NCBI RefSeq assembly: GCF_000026145.1
Contig: NC_009445.1
Span: forward strand, 7,377,001 to 7,441,000
Length of the DNA: 64,000 nt
Reading direction: 5' to 3'
Source: Bradyrhizobium sp. ORS 278
GTDB taxonomy: Bacteria > Pseudomonadota > Alphaproteobacteria > Rhizobiales > Xanthobacteraceae
Both the position numbers and the translations under genes were made by a program. This document shows positions 25,056 through 34,358 of the stretch, in pieces. Positions within the stretch are counted from its first letter, which is position 1. The number at the start of each line of letters is the position of its first letter. Below the pieces are notes generated by a model. It made no database searches, was not told the origin of the DNA, and saw nothing but the letters and a program-made list of their open reading frames with translations.

Positions 25056-25961
25056 TCAGCGCGCCGGCGGCACCGTCGTCAGCCAGTGCCTGGCGATCTC
25101 GGCGCGCGGCGCGATCCAGGCGGCCCCGCTGCCGGTGATGTGCGCGAGGATGCGGTCGAGCGCACCGATCCGGCCGGGGCGGCCGATCATGCGCAAATGA
25201 AGTCCGATCGAGAGCATCTTCGGTGCGGTTGCGCCCTCGCGCATGAGCCAGTCGAAGGCATCGACGACGTAGTCGGCGAAATCGGCGCCGCGAAAGCGCG
25301 AGCCGTTGAAGAACTGCATGTCGTTGCTGTCGAAAGCATAGGGCAGCACGAGATGCGGCCGGCAGCCGACGGCGACGTAATACGGCAGATCGTCATTGTA
25401 GGCGTCGCTGTCGTAGAGGAAGCCGCCATCCTCGACCAGCAGCCGGCGCGTGTTGGCCGAGCTCGCCGACCGCGTATGCCACCCCAGCGGCCGTTGCCCG
25501 GTGATGCGTTGGATCGTCTCGACCGTGCGCGCGATGGCCCGTCGCTCCTCGCTCTCGTCCATCCCCGCATGGCTCTGCCAGCGCCAGCCATGCGCCGACA
25601 CCTCGTGGCCGCGCGCGATCGCATCGCGCGCCAGATCCGCCGAGCGCTCGACGGCGCGGCCGCAGGCGCTGACCGTGACCTTCACACCATGGGCGTCGAA
25701 CAGGTCCATGATGCGCCACCACGCGGCGCGCGTGCCATATTCGAAATGGCTGTCGATGCAGGGATCGGGGCCGTCGAGCCGGTGCACGACCTCGTAGATC
25801 GCCTCGTTGGTCGCATCGCCGTCCGACACCGAGAATTCCGAGCCCTCCTCGAAATTCACCACCAGCGACACCGCGACACGCGCCTCACCGGGCCAATGCG
25901 GATGCGGCGGCTTGCTGGCGTAGCCAACGAGATCGCGACGGATGACGGGCTGTGAGCTCAT
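25056..25961 (-). CDS. Polysaccharide-deacetylase-fold hydrolase, PuuE allantoinase-like
   Basis: The 301-residue protein has the PuuE-type layout: RVAVSLVVNFEEGSE, a YGTRAAWWRIMDLFDAHGVK segment, the metal/active motif HEVSAHGWRW, LGWHTRS, and YDSDAYNDDLPYY. PuuE enzymes open the allantoin ring without the usual dinuclear metal centre. It follows an ABC transporter operon of the polyamine/opine type on the same strand (the permease stop is five bases upstream), so its substrate is probably imported by that transporter. Allantoin itself is not proven. Confidence 0.82.
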   Translation of the reverse strand: MSSQPVIRRDLVGYASKPPHPHWPGEARVAVSLVVNFEEGSEFSVSDGDATNEAIYEVVHRLDGPDPCIDSHFEYGTRAAWWRIMDLFDAHGVKVTVSACGRAVERSADLARDAIARGHEVSAHGWRWQSHAGMDESEERRAIARTVETIQRITGQRPLGWHTRSASSANTRRLLVEDGGFLYDSDAYNDDLPYYVAVGCRPHLVLPYAFDSNDMQFFNGSRFRGADFADYVVDAFDWLMREGATAPKMLSIGLHLRMIGRPGRIGALDRILAHITGSGAAWIAPRAEIARHWLTTVPPAR

Positions 25962-25965
25962 GGTG

Positions 25966-26766
25966 TCAATCCGCGGTTCCGGCCATGCGATGCAGGCCGA
26001 CCAGGCGATCGCTGATCAACAGTAGCACCAGCGTGCCGCCGAGAATGAGGGTGGAGAGCGCGGCGAGGGTGGGATCGGGCGCCTCCTCGATATATTGCAG
26101 CATGCGGATCGGCAGCGTCTTGGAGCGGACATCGGTCAGGAAGATCGAGACCGGATAGTTGTCGAACGAGGCGAGCAGGCTGAACAAGCCCGAGATCAGG
26201 AACGACGGCGCCAGCGCCGGCACCATCACCCGGAGCACGCTGCCGGCATAGGTGCAGCCGAGTGTGCGCGCGGCCTCGATCAGGGTGAAGTCGAAGCGCG
26301 ACAGGCCGGCGATCATGGTGCGCGCGACATACGGAAGCGTCACCACGAGATGAGCCACCAGCAGCGCGCTCCAGGTCGCGGTGAAGCCGATCATGCGGAA
26401 ATATTGCAGCAGCGCGATGCCGAGCACGAGGCCGGGCATCATCAGCGGCGACACCAGCAGCGTGCCGAGCGCCGTTGCGCCGGGCAGCCTGCCGCGGGCG
26501 ATGGCGATGGCGGCCAGCGTGCCGGCGACCAGCGACAACGCGGTCGACAGCACCGCGATTTGCAGCGACAGCGACAGCGACGGCCAGAAGCCGTCGAGCC
26601 GGCCGACGCGGCCGTACCAGCGCAGCGACGCGCCCGACAGCGGCAGATCGAACACCGGCGTCGGCGAGAACGACGCCGCGGCGATGACGGCGAGCGGCAG
26701 GATCAGGAACAGCGCGAGGCCGATCGCGAGCATCCAGCAGATGATAATGGCCGTGCGCGTCATCAT
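25966..26766 (-). CDS. ABC transporter permease, PotC-like
   Basis: The 266-residue inner-membrane protein has about six membrane segments and the BPD permease loop EAARTLGCTYAGSVLRVMVPALAP (EAA motif at about 180). With the permease at 26763-27629 it forms the channel of a spermidine/putrescine-type importer. ATG 26766 overlaps the upstream stop (ATGA). The next gene, 25056-25961, starts five bases after its stop. Confidence 0.92.
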   Translation of the reverse strand: MMTRTAIIICWMLAIGLALFLILPLAVIAAASFSPTPVFDLPLSGASLRWYGRVGRLDGFWPSLSLSLQIAVLSTALSLVAGTLAAIAIARGRLPGATALGTLLVSPLMMPGLVLGIALLQYFRMIGFTATWSALLVAHLVVTLPYVARTMIAGLSRFDFTLIEAARTLGCTYAGSVLRVMVPALAPSFLISGLFSLLASFDNYPVSIFLTDVRSKTLPIRMLQYIEEAPDPTLAALSTLILGGTLVLLLISDRLVGLHRMAGTAD

Positions 26767-27629
26767 TTCGGCTCCCGCGACAGCATCGTGCTGAGCGCCA
26801 CGACGATCACCGCAATCGCCAGCAGCACGACGCCGGCGGCGGCGCCGAAGCCGGGCTCGCGCGCCAGCAGATAGGCCTTTGCGATGGTGGTGGCGAGCGT
26901 CGGGTATTTCTCGCCGATCAAGAGCGTCGGCACGACGTAGGCGGAGACCGACAGCGAGAACACCAGCGCGACGCCGGCGATGATGCCGGGCAGTGTCAGC
27001 GGCAGGATGACGCGCAAGAACACGACGATCGGCGAGGCGCCGAGCGTCGCCGCGGCTTCCGCATAGCGGCTGTCGAGCTGCGCCACGACGGCGTAGATCG
27101 GCAGCACCATGAACGGCAGGAAGATGTTGACCGCGCCGACGATCAGCGCCGTCTGGGTGAAGATCATGCGGATCGGATCCTCGATGATCCCCAGTGCGAT
27201 CAGCACCGTGTTGATCAGGCCGTCGCTGCGCAGCAGGATGGTCCAGGCGAACGCCTTGACGATGACGGAGGCCGCGAGCGGCAGGAATAGCGTCGCGAGC
27301 AGGATCGAGCGCAGCGGGCCGCGGGCGCGGGCCAGCGCGAAGGCGGCGGGATAGGAGATCAGGAAAGCGATCGCGGTGACCAGCAGGCCGAGCCGCAGCG
27401 AGTTCCAGATGACGCCGAGATAATAGGGCGTGCCGAGCAGCCTGACGTAATGCGCCGCCGTGAGGCCGCCCTTGGGATCGAGCACGCTCACGCCGAGCAG
27501 CAGCGCCAGCGGCAGCACGAACACCAGCGCAATGATCAGCAGCGATGGCGCGACGAAGCCAAAGGCCGCGAGCCGCTCGCGGTCCGGTGCGGGCTTGAGG
27601 ATCGGAGCTGACAGCACCGCGTCGGTCAT
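26763..27629 (-). CDS. ABC transporter permease, PotB-like
   Basis: The 288-residue membrane protein has six predicted helices and the permease EAA loop (EAAATLGASPIVVFLRVILP). I chose the ATG at 27629, which overlaps the ATPase stop (ATGA), rather than the start 45 bases upstream. It pairs with the following permease gene to form the importer channel. Confidence 0.92.
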   Translation of the reverse strand: MTDAVLSAPILKPAPDRERLAAFGFVAPSLLIIALVFVLPLALLLGVSVLDPKGGLTAAHYVRLLGTPYYLGVIWNSLRLGLLVTAIAFLISYPAAFALARARGPLRSILLATLFLPLAASVIVKAFAWTILLRSDGLINTVLIALGIIEDPIRMIFTQTALIVGAVNIFLPFMVLPIYAVVAQLDSRYAEAAATLGASPIVVFLRVILPLTLPGIIAGVALVFSLSVSAYVVPTLLIGEKYPTLATTIAKAYLLAREPGFGAAAGVVLLAIAVIVVALSTMLSREPK

Positions 27630-28705
27630 GGCGCGGCCTCGGCGGCAAACGCGAATGTCTCGGCGACGGGCCACGCGAAGCGGACCTCGTCATGGACGCG
27701 CGGCAGCTCGGCCTCGCGCCCCGACAGCTCGGCGAGGAGGCTCGCGCCAGCGCCGGCATCGACATCGACGAGCGTCCGGGAGCCCTGGAACACGACCGAG
27801 CGGACGCGGCCAGCCGCAGTGTTGGCGCCGTCCCGAGCGCCGAGGCGCAACTGCTCCGGCCGCGTCGCCACGATCACCGACGCGCCAGGCTGAAACGCGC
27901 CGCGCGCCGACAGCCGTCCGACGGGAGTCACGACATCCACCGTGCCGTCGCGCCCGTCGACCACCTGGCCAGCAATGCGCGTCGACAGGCCGACGAAATT
28001 CAGCGCGAACAGGCTTGCGGGGCGCGCATAGAGCTCCCGCGGCTCCGCCAGCTGCTCGATGCGGCCCTTGTTCATCACGGCGACGCGGTCCGACATGGTC
28101 AGCGCCTCGTCCTGGTCGTGGGTGACGAAGATCGCGGTCGCCTTCACGTCCTGCAGCAGGCGGCGTAGCTCGACCTGCATCTCCTCGCGCAGCTTGCGGT
28201 CGAGCGCCGACAGCGCCTCGTCGAACAGCAGCACGTCGGGTTCGACCGCGATGGCGCGCGCCAGCGCGACGCGCTGCTGCTGGCCGCCCGACAGCGCCGA
28301 GATGCGGCGGCTGCCGAGATGGCCGAGCTTGACCAGCGAAAGCGCCCGCTCGACCGCGCGGTCGATCTCGGCCTTGGGCGCGCCGCGCACCTTCAGGCCG
28401 AACGCGACGTTGCCGGCGACGGTGAGATGCGGAAACAGCGCGTAGCTCTGGAACACGACGCCGACATTGCGCCGGTGTGGTGGCTCGCGGGTGAGGTCGC
28501 GTCCGGCCAGCCGGATCGTGCCGGCATCCGGCGGCGCCAGCCCCGCGATCGCGCGCAGGAGCGTGGTCTTGCCGCAGCCGGACGGGCCGAGCAGCGTGAC
28601 CAGCTCGCCGCGGCGGATGGTGAGGTCGACATGCTCGATCACGGTCGCCGCACCATAGCGCTTGCTGACTCCGCTGAGGACGAGATGCGGCGCGGCCTCG
28701 CTCAT
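27626..28705 (-). CDS. ABC transporter ATP-binding protein, PotA-like
   Basis: The 359-residue ATPase has Walker A GPSGCGKTT (about 40-48), Q-loop region VFQSYALFPHLTV, signature LSGGQQQR, Walker B VLLFDEALSALD (an Ala after DE rather than the usual Pro) and the switch His in FVTHDQDEA. A TOBE domain occupies the C-terminal third. It powers the permeases encoded next. Its ATG lies within the end of the substrate-binding-protein gene, so the genes are coupled. Confidence 0.94.
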   Translation of the reverse strand: MSEAAPHLVLSGVSKRYGAATVIEHVDLTIRRGELVTLLGPSGCGKTTLLRAIAGLAPPDAGTIRLAGRDLTREPPHRRNVGVVFQSYALFPHLTVAGNVAFGLKVRGAPKAEIDRAVERALSLVKLGHLGSRRISALSGGQQQRVALARAIAVEPDVLLFDEALSALDRKLREEMQVELRRLLQDVKATAIFVTHDQDEALTMSDRVAVMNKGRIEQLAEPRELYARPASLFALNFVGLSTRIAGQVVDGRDGTVDVVTPVGRLSARGAFQPGASVIVATRPEQLRLGARDGANTAAGRVRSVVFQGSRTLVDVDAGAGASLLAELSGREAELPRVHDEVRFAWPVAETFAFAAEAAP

Positions 28706-29736
28706 GTCATTTCCTTGCTCCAGCGATCGACCCAGCCGGCGCGGTTCTTGGCGATGAAGGCCCAGTCGGGCGCGAACAGGGTTGCAGGATCCGGATAGCC
28801 GTCCGGCAGCGGCGTCGCCTGGTTGGTCGGCGCGATGAAGGCGGTCTTGGCCAGGATGCTCTGCGCCTCCGGGCTGAGATAGAAGTCGATCACGGCGTCG
28901 GCGAGATCACCGGCCGGCGCGCCGTTCACCTTGGCGATGCCCGACGGCATCGAGAAGCCGCCATCCTTCGGAATCGCGAGATCCACCGGCGAGCCGTCGG
29001 CTTTCCGGATCAGCGTGTAGGCCGAGAACTGGCCGCCGATCATCCACGCCTCGCCCTGCTCCAGCAGATTGATGGCCTGCGGCGCGTTGGTATAGACGTT
29101 CAGCAGATTGGCCTTCAGGCTCTTCATCTTCTTGAAGGCGGCGTCGATCTCGTATTGCGCCTCCTTGAACGGCTTGCCGGTCTCGAGATGCGCGGCGGCC
29201 AGCAAGTTCCAGAAGCCTTCGGTGTTGGACAGCGAGGGGATGACGATCTTTGACTCGTATTTCGCGTCCCACAGCTCGGCCCAGCTCGTCGGCGCCGTCT
29301 TCATGCGCTTGGTCGAATAGGCGATGCCGACCCACGGTTTCTGGTAGTTGGCCCACATGCCGTCCTGGTGCACGCTGCCGTCGACCAGTTTGCCGAGATT
29401 GGGAATCGAGGACGCCGACATCTTGGTGATCAGCCCTTCGGCGGCCGCGGGCAGCATCACCGGATCGTCCATGATCACGACCGAGATCTTCGGGCTCGCC
29501 TTGTCGGCCTGCATCTTCTGCAGATTGGTCAGCGAGTTGGTGCCCTCGTAGAGCACCTTGCAATCGAGCTTCTTCTCCAGCACCGGGAACAGATCGGCGT
29601 TGAAGTACTTCGCGGCGCCGGCGGGGCCGCCGATCACGATCTCTTTCGGGGCGGCGCGCACCAGGGCGGGCGCGGCAACAGTGGCGGCGAAGGCCGCTCC
29701 GGTCTTCAGGAGGCTGCGGCGGGAGAAGGGCTGCAT
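28702..29736 (-). CDS. Periplasmic substrate-binding protein of the PotABCD-like importer
   Basis: The 344-residue protein starts with a twin-arginine-type leader (SRRSLLKTGAAFAATVAAPA) ending near APALVRAA, so it is probably exported folded. The rest fits type-2 periplasmic binding proteins (EIVIGGPAGAAKYFNADLFP, KISVVIMDDPVMLPAAAEGL, FYLSPEAQSILAKTAFIAPT). It should capture the ligand for the ABC importer encoded downstream. ATG 29736 is chosen over the longer frame because it starts the Tat leader. First gene of the operon, preceded by the GntR operator region. Confidence 0.9.
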   Translation of the reverse strand: MQPFSRRSLLKTGAAFAATVAAPALVRAAPKEIVIGGPAGAAKYFNADLFPVLEKKLDCKVLYEGTNSLTNLQKMQADKASPKISVVIMDDPVMLPAAAEGLITKMSASSIPNLGKLVDGSVHQDGMWANYQKPWVGIAYSTKRMKTAPTSWAELWDAKYESKIVIPSLSNTEGFWNLLAAAHLETGKPFKEAQYEIDAAFKKMKSLKANLLNVYTNAPQAINLLEQGEAWMIGGQFSAYTLIRKADGSPVDLAIPKDGGFSMPSGIAKVNGAPAGDLADAVIDFYLSPEAQSILAKTAFIAPTNQATPLPDGYPDPATLFAPDWAFIAKNRAGWVDRWSKEMT

Positions 29737-29797
29737 GAGATGATCCCGTGTGAGCTGTCGCGCGATTTGCGCGGAGGGATCAGCAAGCCTCGTGCCA

Positions 29798-29809
29798 AAT
29801 GTGCACATT
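29798..29809. promoter_or_regulatory. Operator palindrome copy 1 (AATGTGCACATT)
   Basis: A perfect 12-base palindrome followed by a T-run, 61 bases upstream of the substrate-binding-protein start. An identical copy lies 80 bases away at 29878-29889. The divergent GntR gene makes its product the natural binder. Confidence 0.7.
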
Positions 29810-29877
29810 TTTTATTGCTCATTGATCTCAATCATTTAGCCAATCGGCCGGTGCGCGCTGTGCCTCCTCGCGTGCAT

Positions 29878-29889
29878 AATGTGCACATT
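29878..29889. promoter_or_regulatory. Operator palindrome copy 2 (AATGTGCACATT)
   Basis: Identical to copy 1, including the flanking TTTT run, and 44 bases before the GntR start. Two identical sites in a divergent promoter suggest autoregulation plus control of the importer, possibly with looping. Confidence 0.7.
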
Positions 29890-29933
29890 TTTTGGAGATG
29901 ACCTGCCGCGGCTTTGGGCCTAGTGAGGCCGGC

Positions 29934-30671
29934 ATGGCGATGCGAGCGCAGCGAATCGGGAAGGCCAATCCCGCCGAGGACGAGGCGGTGTATCAGGCCA
30001 TTCTGCGCGCCCTGCTGGAGGGCAAGCTGAAGGCCGGCACCAAGCTCGCGGAGACGCCGCTGGCGTCGATCTTCGGCGTGTCGCGCGAGCGCATCCGGAA
30101 AGTGCTGCACCGGCTCGGTGCCGAGCGGCGGCTGGAGATGATTCCGAACCGCGGCGCGCGGGTGCCGCGGCCGACGCTGGAGGATGTCCGCCGTGTCTAC
30201 GAGGCGCATCGCGTGCTCGAGGCTGGCGTGCTCAGCCAGCTAAGCTTGCGGATCGACGAGGTGCTGCTCGCCCGGCTCGACGCGCACCTCGCCGAGGAGC
30301 GCATCGCCGCGCAGCGCGGCGATCGCGCCGCTTCGGTCCGGCTGTCCGGCGCGTTCCATGTCCATCTCGTCGATGCCCTCGGCAATCCCGAATTGTCGCG
30401 CATGCTCGCCGACCTGCTCAGCCGTTCCTCGGTGATGGTCTCGGTGTACGAGCCGGCGGCGCAGTCGATCTGCGCGGTCGACGAGCACGGCGCCATCGTC
30501 GCGGCGCTGCGCGACCGCGACCTGCTGCGCGCCATCGCGGTGTCGCGCGAGCACTTCCTACATGTCGAAGGCCGGCTGCGGCTCGACGAGGACGAGGCCG
30601 CGCCGACCCAGGATCTCGCCGCCGTATTCGCCGGACGGCGGCCGCTGCGCGGCAAGCTCAAATCGGCCTGA
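29934..30671 (+). CDS. GntR-family regulator (FCD/FadR subfamily)
   Basis: The 245-residue protein has an N-terminal winged helix (LLEGKLKAGTKLAETPLASI, then FGVSRERIRKVLHRLGAERRL) and a C-terminal FCD ligand domain with metal-site His residues (FHVHLVDALGNPEL, SREHFLHVEG). FCD regulators usually sense a small acid or sugar and repress a neighbouring catabolic or transport operon. It is divergent from the ABC importer operon. The start is ATG 29934, with GAGG seven bases upstream; ATG 29940 is possible, and the TTG at 29892 would sit inside the operator. Confidence 0.9.
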   Translation: MAMRAQRIGKANPAEDEAVYQAILRALLEGKLKAGTKLAETPLASIFGVSRERIRKVLHRLGAERRLEMIPNRGARVPRPTLEDVRRVYEAHRVLEAGVLSQLSLRIDEVLLARLDAHLAEERIAAQRGDRAASVRLSGAFHVHLVDALGNPELSRMLADLLSRSSVMVSVYEPAAQSICAVDEHGAIVAALRDRDLLRAIAVSREHFLHVEGRLRLDEDEAAPTQDLAAVFAGRRPLRGKLKSA

Positions 30672-30683
30672 TCGCCGCACGCT

Positions 30684-32777
30684 CTATTTGCTCGTCAGCG
30701 CGGTGACGGCGCGCCAATGCTGATCCGGCTGCGTCTCGGCCCATGTCCGGCAGCGCGCGATCATGACCTCGGCGGCGCGATCGCCGGGCTTGAGCGCCAC
30801 CACGGCTTCGAAGGCGACGATGGCAGCCTCGAAATCGCGCGCGCGATAGTCGCGAAGCCCGCGGGCATAATGCGCGATCCAGCTCCGCTGCTGCGCGCCA
30901 ACGTCCTCGGCCAGCCCGACGAGCTCGTGCACCGCCAGGCCTTCCTCGCGGCCGTAGACGGCGATGCGGTCGATCTCGCGAGCCACGAACGCATCGCCGG
31001 AAAGCCGCGCCGTGGCCTCACCGATCAGGATCGTCGTGCCATAGGTCTTGTTGGCGCCTTCCAGCCGGCTCGCCACGTTCACGGCATCGCCGATCACGGT
31101 GTAGTTGAGCCGCAGCTCGGAGCCGATATTGCCGACCAGCATGCGGCCGGAATTGATACCGATGCGGATGCGCAGCGGCTGCCCATCCTCGTCGCGGAGG
31201 TCGCTGCCCTCGACCGCCGCCCGGCAGGCCAGCGCGGCGCGGCAGCACAGCACGGCATGATCCGGCTGCGCCGCGGGCGCGCCCCAGAACGCCATCACCG
31301 CATCGCCGATGAACTTGTCGATCGTGCCGCCATGATCGACGATGACGGTCGAGATCAGATCGAGATAGCGTGACAGCAGCGGCACGACGCGATCGCCCAT
31401 CCGCTCCGACAGGCCGGTAAAGCCGGCGATGTCGATGAACATCACGCTGAGCTCCTGGAGGTGACCGCCGGGCCTGGCGTCGACGCCTTGGCGCAGCAAT
31501 TGCCGGACGAGATCAGCCGGAATGAACTTGCCGAACGACGACAGCCCGCCGGCCATCTCGGCGATGGCCCCGGACAGGCTCGCGATCTCGCGCAGCCGCG
31601 AGGGATGGCGGCGGACTTGCGCGAGCGCGAACGCCTCGACATGGCGCAGCTCGGCGACGACGCGGCCGAGCGGCGCCGCGATCACCGCGCGCGCCAGCGC
31701 GGCGGAGGCGAGCGCGGCGAGCACCGCGCCGATACCGAGGCCGATGATCACCCGTCGCAGCGCGGCATCGACCGGGCCGAGAAATTCGGCTTCCGGAATC
31801 ACCGTGACGAGCGACCAGCCCGGGAACGGCAGCGGCGTACGCGCGACCTCGAACGCGCCGTCACCCGATTGCACCCGGCCTCGCCAGGCCTCGTCACCCT
31901 CGACCGCGGAGCGCATCGCCTGCTGTGCGACCGGCAGCAGCGGCTGACGGTCTCGTCCGGCATGTTCCTCGTCCGCATCGGCATCGGGCGCGGCCACCAC
32001 CGCGCCATCACGTTCCAGGATGAAGGCGCTGCCGGTCTGGCCGACCTGCAGCTGGGCGAGAAAGCGTGCGATCCGCGCATGCTCGACGATGATGGCGAGC
32101 ACGCCCTGCCGCTCCTGGTAGACATCGATCGGCCCTGCCAGCGCGATCGCGGGACGTCGTCCCACCGGATGCTGATCGACGCTGAACCAGCGCGGCTCGT
32201 CGGCGGCGAGACCCTGCTTGAACCAGGGCTGATCGGCGACCTTGAAGCTGGTCGGCTCGAACCGGCGCGAGGTAAATTCGATGTCGCCGGGCACGACGTC
32301 ATACGCGTCGACACGGCGCTGGCCCGGATGATCGGTCAGCGAGATCTCCATCATTTCGAGGCGCTGATCGCCGAGCTTGTGCGCGGCGAAGAACGAGCCG
32401 TCCGGCCAGCCGAACGCCGCCCACGAGATCGTCGCCTGCGACTGCAGCTGCGACAGGAACACGAACTCGCGCTTGTCGGCCTCGCGGGTGTCGAGCACGT
32501 TCTGCAGAAACAGGGTGCGGATCGCGGTGTGCGCGGCTTGCGCCTCGCCGACGATCGCCGTCACCTCCTTGCGCACCGCTCCGGCAATCTGGCTGTTGAT
32601 GGTGCTGGCGAGCTGCCGGCTGATCGCCTCCGACGTCCGCCACCACAGCAGGCTGGAGCCAAAGGCCGTGAGCAGGATCGCGGCCAGGACGAGCGCGGAC
32701 ACCGCGAAGCGGATGCTGACCGTCAGCTGCTCGGAGCGCTGCGCGGGGGTGGGCGATGAGCCTGGGGTCGCCGTCAC
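30684..32777 (-). CDS. Class III adenylate/guanylate cyclase with periplasmic Cache-like sensor
   Basis: About 697 residues from GTG 32777. One membrane helix (VSALVLAAILLTAFGSSLLWW) is followed by a large periplasmic domain of the double-Cache type (about 45-310), a second helix, a linker, then the cyclase domain: VMFIDIAGFTGLSERMGD (metal Asp), FIGDAVMAFWGAP (second metal Asp), NYTVIGDAVNVASRLEG. The Lys before FIGD and the NxxxR pair fit ATP as substrate. A TPR-like tail ends the protein. An open frame to 32951 is probably not translated; GGAGG lies 12 bases before the GTG. Confidence 0.85.
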   Translation of the reverse strand: MTATPGSSPTPAQRSEQLTVSIRFAVSALVLAAILLTAFGSSLLWWRTSEAISRQLASTINSQIAGAVRKEVTAIVGEAQAAHTAIRTLFLQNVLDTREADKREFVFLSQLQSQATISWAAFGWPDGSFFAAHKLGDQRLEMMEISLTDHPGQRRVDAYDVVPGDIEFTSRRFEPTSFKVADQPWFKQGLAADEPRWFSVDQHPVGRRPAIALAGPIDVYQERQGVLAIIVEHARIARFLAQLQVGQTGSAFILERDGAVVAAPDADADEEHAGRDRQPLLPVAQQAMRSAVEGDEAWRGRVQSGDGAFEVARTPLPFPGWSLVTVIPEAEFLGPVDAALRRVIIGLGIGAVLAALASAALARAVIAAPLGRVVAELRHVEAFALAQVRRHPSRLREIASLSGAIAEMAGGLSSFGKFIPADLVRQLLRQGVDARPGGHLQELSVMFIDIAGFTGLSERMGDRVVPLLSRYLDLISTVIVDHGGTIDKFIGDAVMAFWGAPAAQPDHAVLCCRAALACRAAVEGSDLRDEDGQPLRIRIGINSGRMLVGNIGSELRLNYTVIGDAVNVASRLEGANKTYGTTILIGEATARLSGDAFVAREIDRIAVYGREEGLAVHELVGLAEDVGAQQRSWIAHYARGLRDYRARDFEAAIVAFEAVVALKPGDRAAEVMIARCRTWAETQPDQHWRAVTALTSK

Positions 32778-33016
32778 TGCAGGTCTGTCCCTCCCACCGG
32801 ACGGCCGCGCCGGGCATATGATCGGCCGATCCGTCGCGCGGTTCGCTCGCGGCAACAACGAGCTATCAGCATTGCCCGCGGCCGTCTCCCCGGCCAATGC
32901 CGGATCGCTAACTCCGCGATGCCCGCTAAGCATTGGCATCCGCCGAACCACCGCGGCCTAATGAGCCAGCTCCCGAGCACTCGGATACCTTCGCGAGGTC
33001 GTAAACGGCACGGGCC

Positions 33017-33041
33017 GTAACGAATCGCATCCGCGGGCGAA
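33017..33041 (+). promoter_or_regulatory. Candidate ECF-type promoter for the bufferin operon
   Basis: GTAACG, 15 bases, CGAA precede the bufA start by 52 bases. In Caulobacter, a bufferin operon is controlled by an ECF sigma factor with a GTAACC-like -35; I recall this only approximately. The call rests on resemblance. Confidence 0.3.
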
Positions 33042-33092
33042 GGAGAGATGCGCGTCGCCGACGAAGCGATGCAGAAACCGAGAGGGAATGTC

Positions 33093-33398
33093 ATGTCCGC
33101 GAAGAAAACCGTCACCTCGCTGGCGCTGGCCGGCGCCGTTACCACCGCGCTCGCCAGCCTCGCCGTGGCCGGCCCGCTGACCAAGGCCGAGGTCGATGCC
33201 GCCGTCGCCGCCAAGAAGGAGAAGTGCTTCGGCATCTCACTGAAGGGCCAGAACGACTGCGCCGCCGGCCCCGGCACCACCTGCCAGGGCACCTCGACCG
33301 TCGATTTCCAGGGCAATGCCTGGAAGTTCGTCGCCGGCGGCACCTGCACCAGCATCGACGTGCCCGGCGGCAAGAAGGGCTCGCTGAAGCCGATCTGA
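33093..33398 (+). CDS. bufA: BufA-type bufferin precursor (DUF2282)
   Basis: A 101-residue precursor. The leader ([20 protein letters not shown]) is a cleavable signal peptide. The core has four Cys at 45, 56, 64 and 85 in the DUF2282 pattern [14 protein letters not shown] ... TCQGT ... GGTC. In characterised bufferins, the neighbouring DUF692 enzyme modifies core Cys into thiooxazole-type groups and the exported product binds copper. GAGAGGGA precedes ATG 33093. First gene of bufA-bufB-bufC-DoxX. Confidence 0.9.
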   Translation: MSAKKTVTSLALAGAVTTALASLAVAGPLTKAEVDAAVAAKKEKCFGISLKGQNDCAAGPGTTCQGTSTVDFQGNAWKFVAGGTCTSIDVPGGKKGSLKPI

Positions 33399-33437
33399 TC
33401 GACCTCCATCACCCCAGGCGGAAAGCGGAGACGCAGC

Positions 33438-34358
33438 ATGCGCACCGAGACTCCCCCTGCTCCGTGCCCGGACCTGCCGCTTCGCTTTCCGCCGCCCCTC
33501 GGCGGTATTGCCGGCACCAGCTTCAAGCCGTCGCACCTCCAGGCCATCCTCGGCGAGGCGCCGCAGCGCGGCTTCTTCGAGGTACATGCCGAGAACTACA
33601 TGGGCGCCGGCGGACCGCCGCATCATCAGCTGGCGGCGATCCGACGGGATCACCCGCTGTCGATCCACGGCGTCTGCATGTCGATCGGCGGCCCGCAACC
33701 GCTCGATCGCGATCATCTCGCGCGTTTCCGGAATCTCATTGCGCGCTATGAGCCGAGCCTCGTCTCCGAGCATCTGGCCTGGTCGACGCACGACACGAAC
33801 TATTTCAACGACCTGCTGCCGCTGCCCTACACCGCGGCGACGCTGGAGCGGGTGTGCGACCATGTCGACGAGGTGCAGAACGCGATCCGCCGGCCGATCC
33901 TGCTGGAGAATCCATCGACCTACGTCGCCTTCCGGGAGTCGACGATGAGCGAGACGGATTTCCTCCGTGCCATCGTCAGCCGCACCGGCTGCGGGCTGCT
34001 GCTCGACGTCAACAACGTGTTCGTTTCCGCCGTCAATCATGGCTTCTCGCCACAACACTATCTGGCCAATGTGCCGCTGGCCGCGGTCGGTGAAATCCAC
34101 CTCGCCGGCCACGCGGTCCAGGCCGACGACGACGGCGAGCCGCTGCTGATCGACAGCCATGACGGTCCTGTCGCAGACGATGTCTGGTCGCTCTATTCGG
34201 ATGTGATCGCCGGTCTTGGTCCAGTGCCGACGCTGGTCGAATGGGACGGCAACATTCCCGAGTGGCCGGTGCTGAAGGCGGAAGCCGCGGCGGCGCAGGC
34301 GATCCTCGATCGCCACGCAGGCGATCGCACGCGGGAGGTCCGCCATGCTGCAGCCTGA
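33438..34358 (+). CDS. bufB: MNIO/DUF692 multinuclear iron-dependent oxidase, BufB
   Basis: The 306-residue TIM-barrel enzyme holds the DUF692 metal ligands in expected order: [46 protein letters not shown]692 enzymes use an iron cluster and O2 to rewrite cysteines in RiPP precursors. Here the precursor should be the bufA product. Start ATG 33438, GGAG upstream. It overlaps the next gene by 14 bases, indicating coupling. Confidence 0.95.
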   Translation: MRTETPPAPCPDLPLRFPPPLGGIAGTSFKPSHLQAILGEAPQRGFFEVHAENYMGAGGPPHHQLAAIRRDHPLSIHGVCMSIGGPQPLDRDHLARFRNLIARYEPSLVSEHLAWSTHDTNYFNDLLPLPYTAATLERVCDHVDEVQNAIRRPILLENPSTYVAFRESTMSETDFLRAIVSRTGCGLLLDVNNVFVSAVNHGFSPQHYLANVPLAAVGEIHLAGHAVQADDDGEPLLIDSHDGPVADDVWSLYSDVIAGLGPVPTLVEWDGNIPEWPVLKAEAAAAQAILDRHAGDRTREVRHAAA

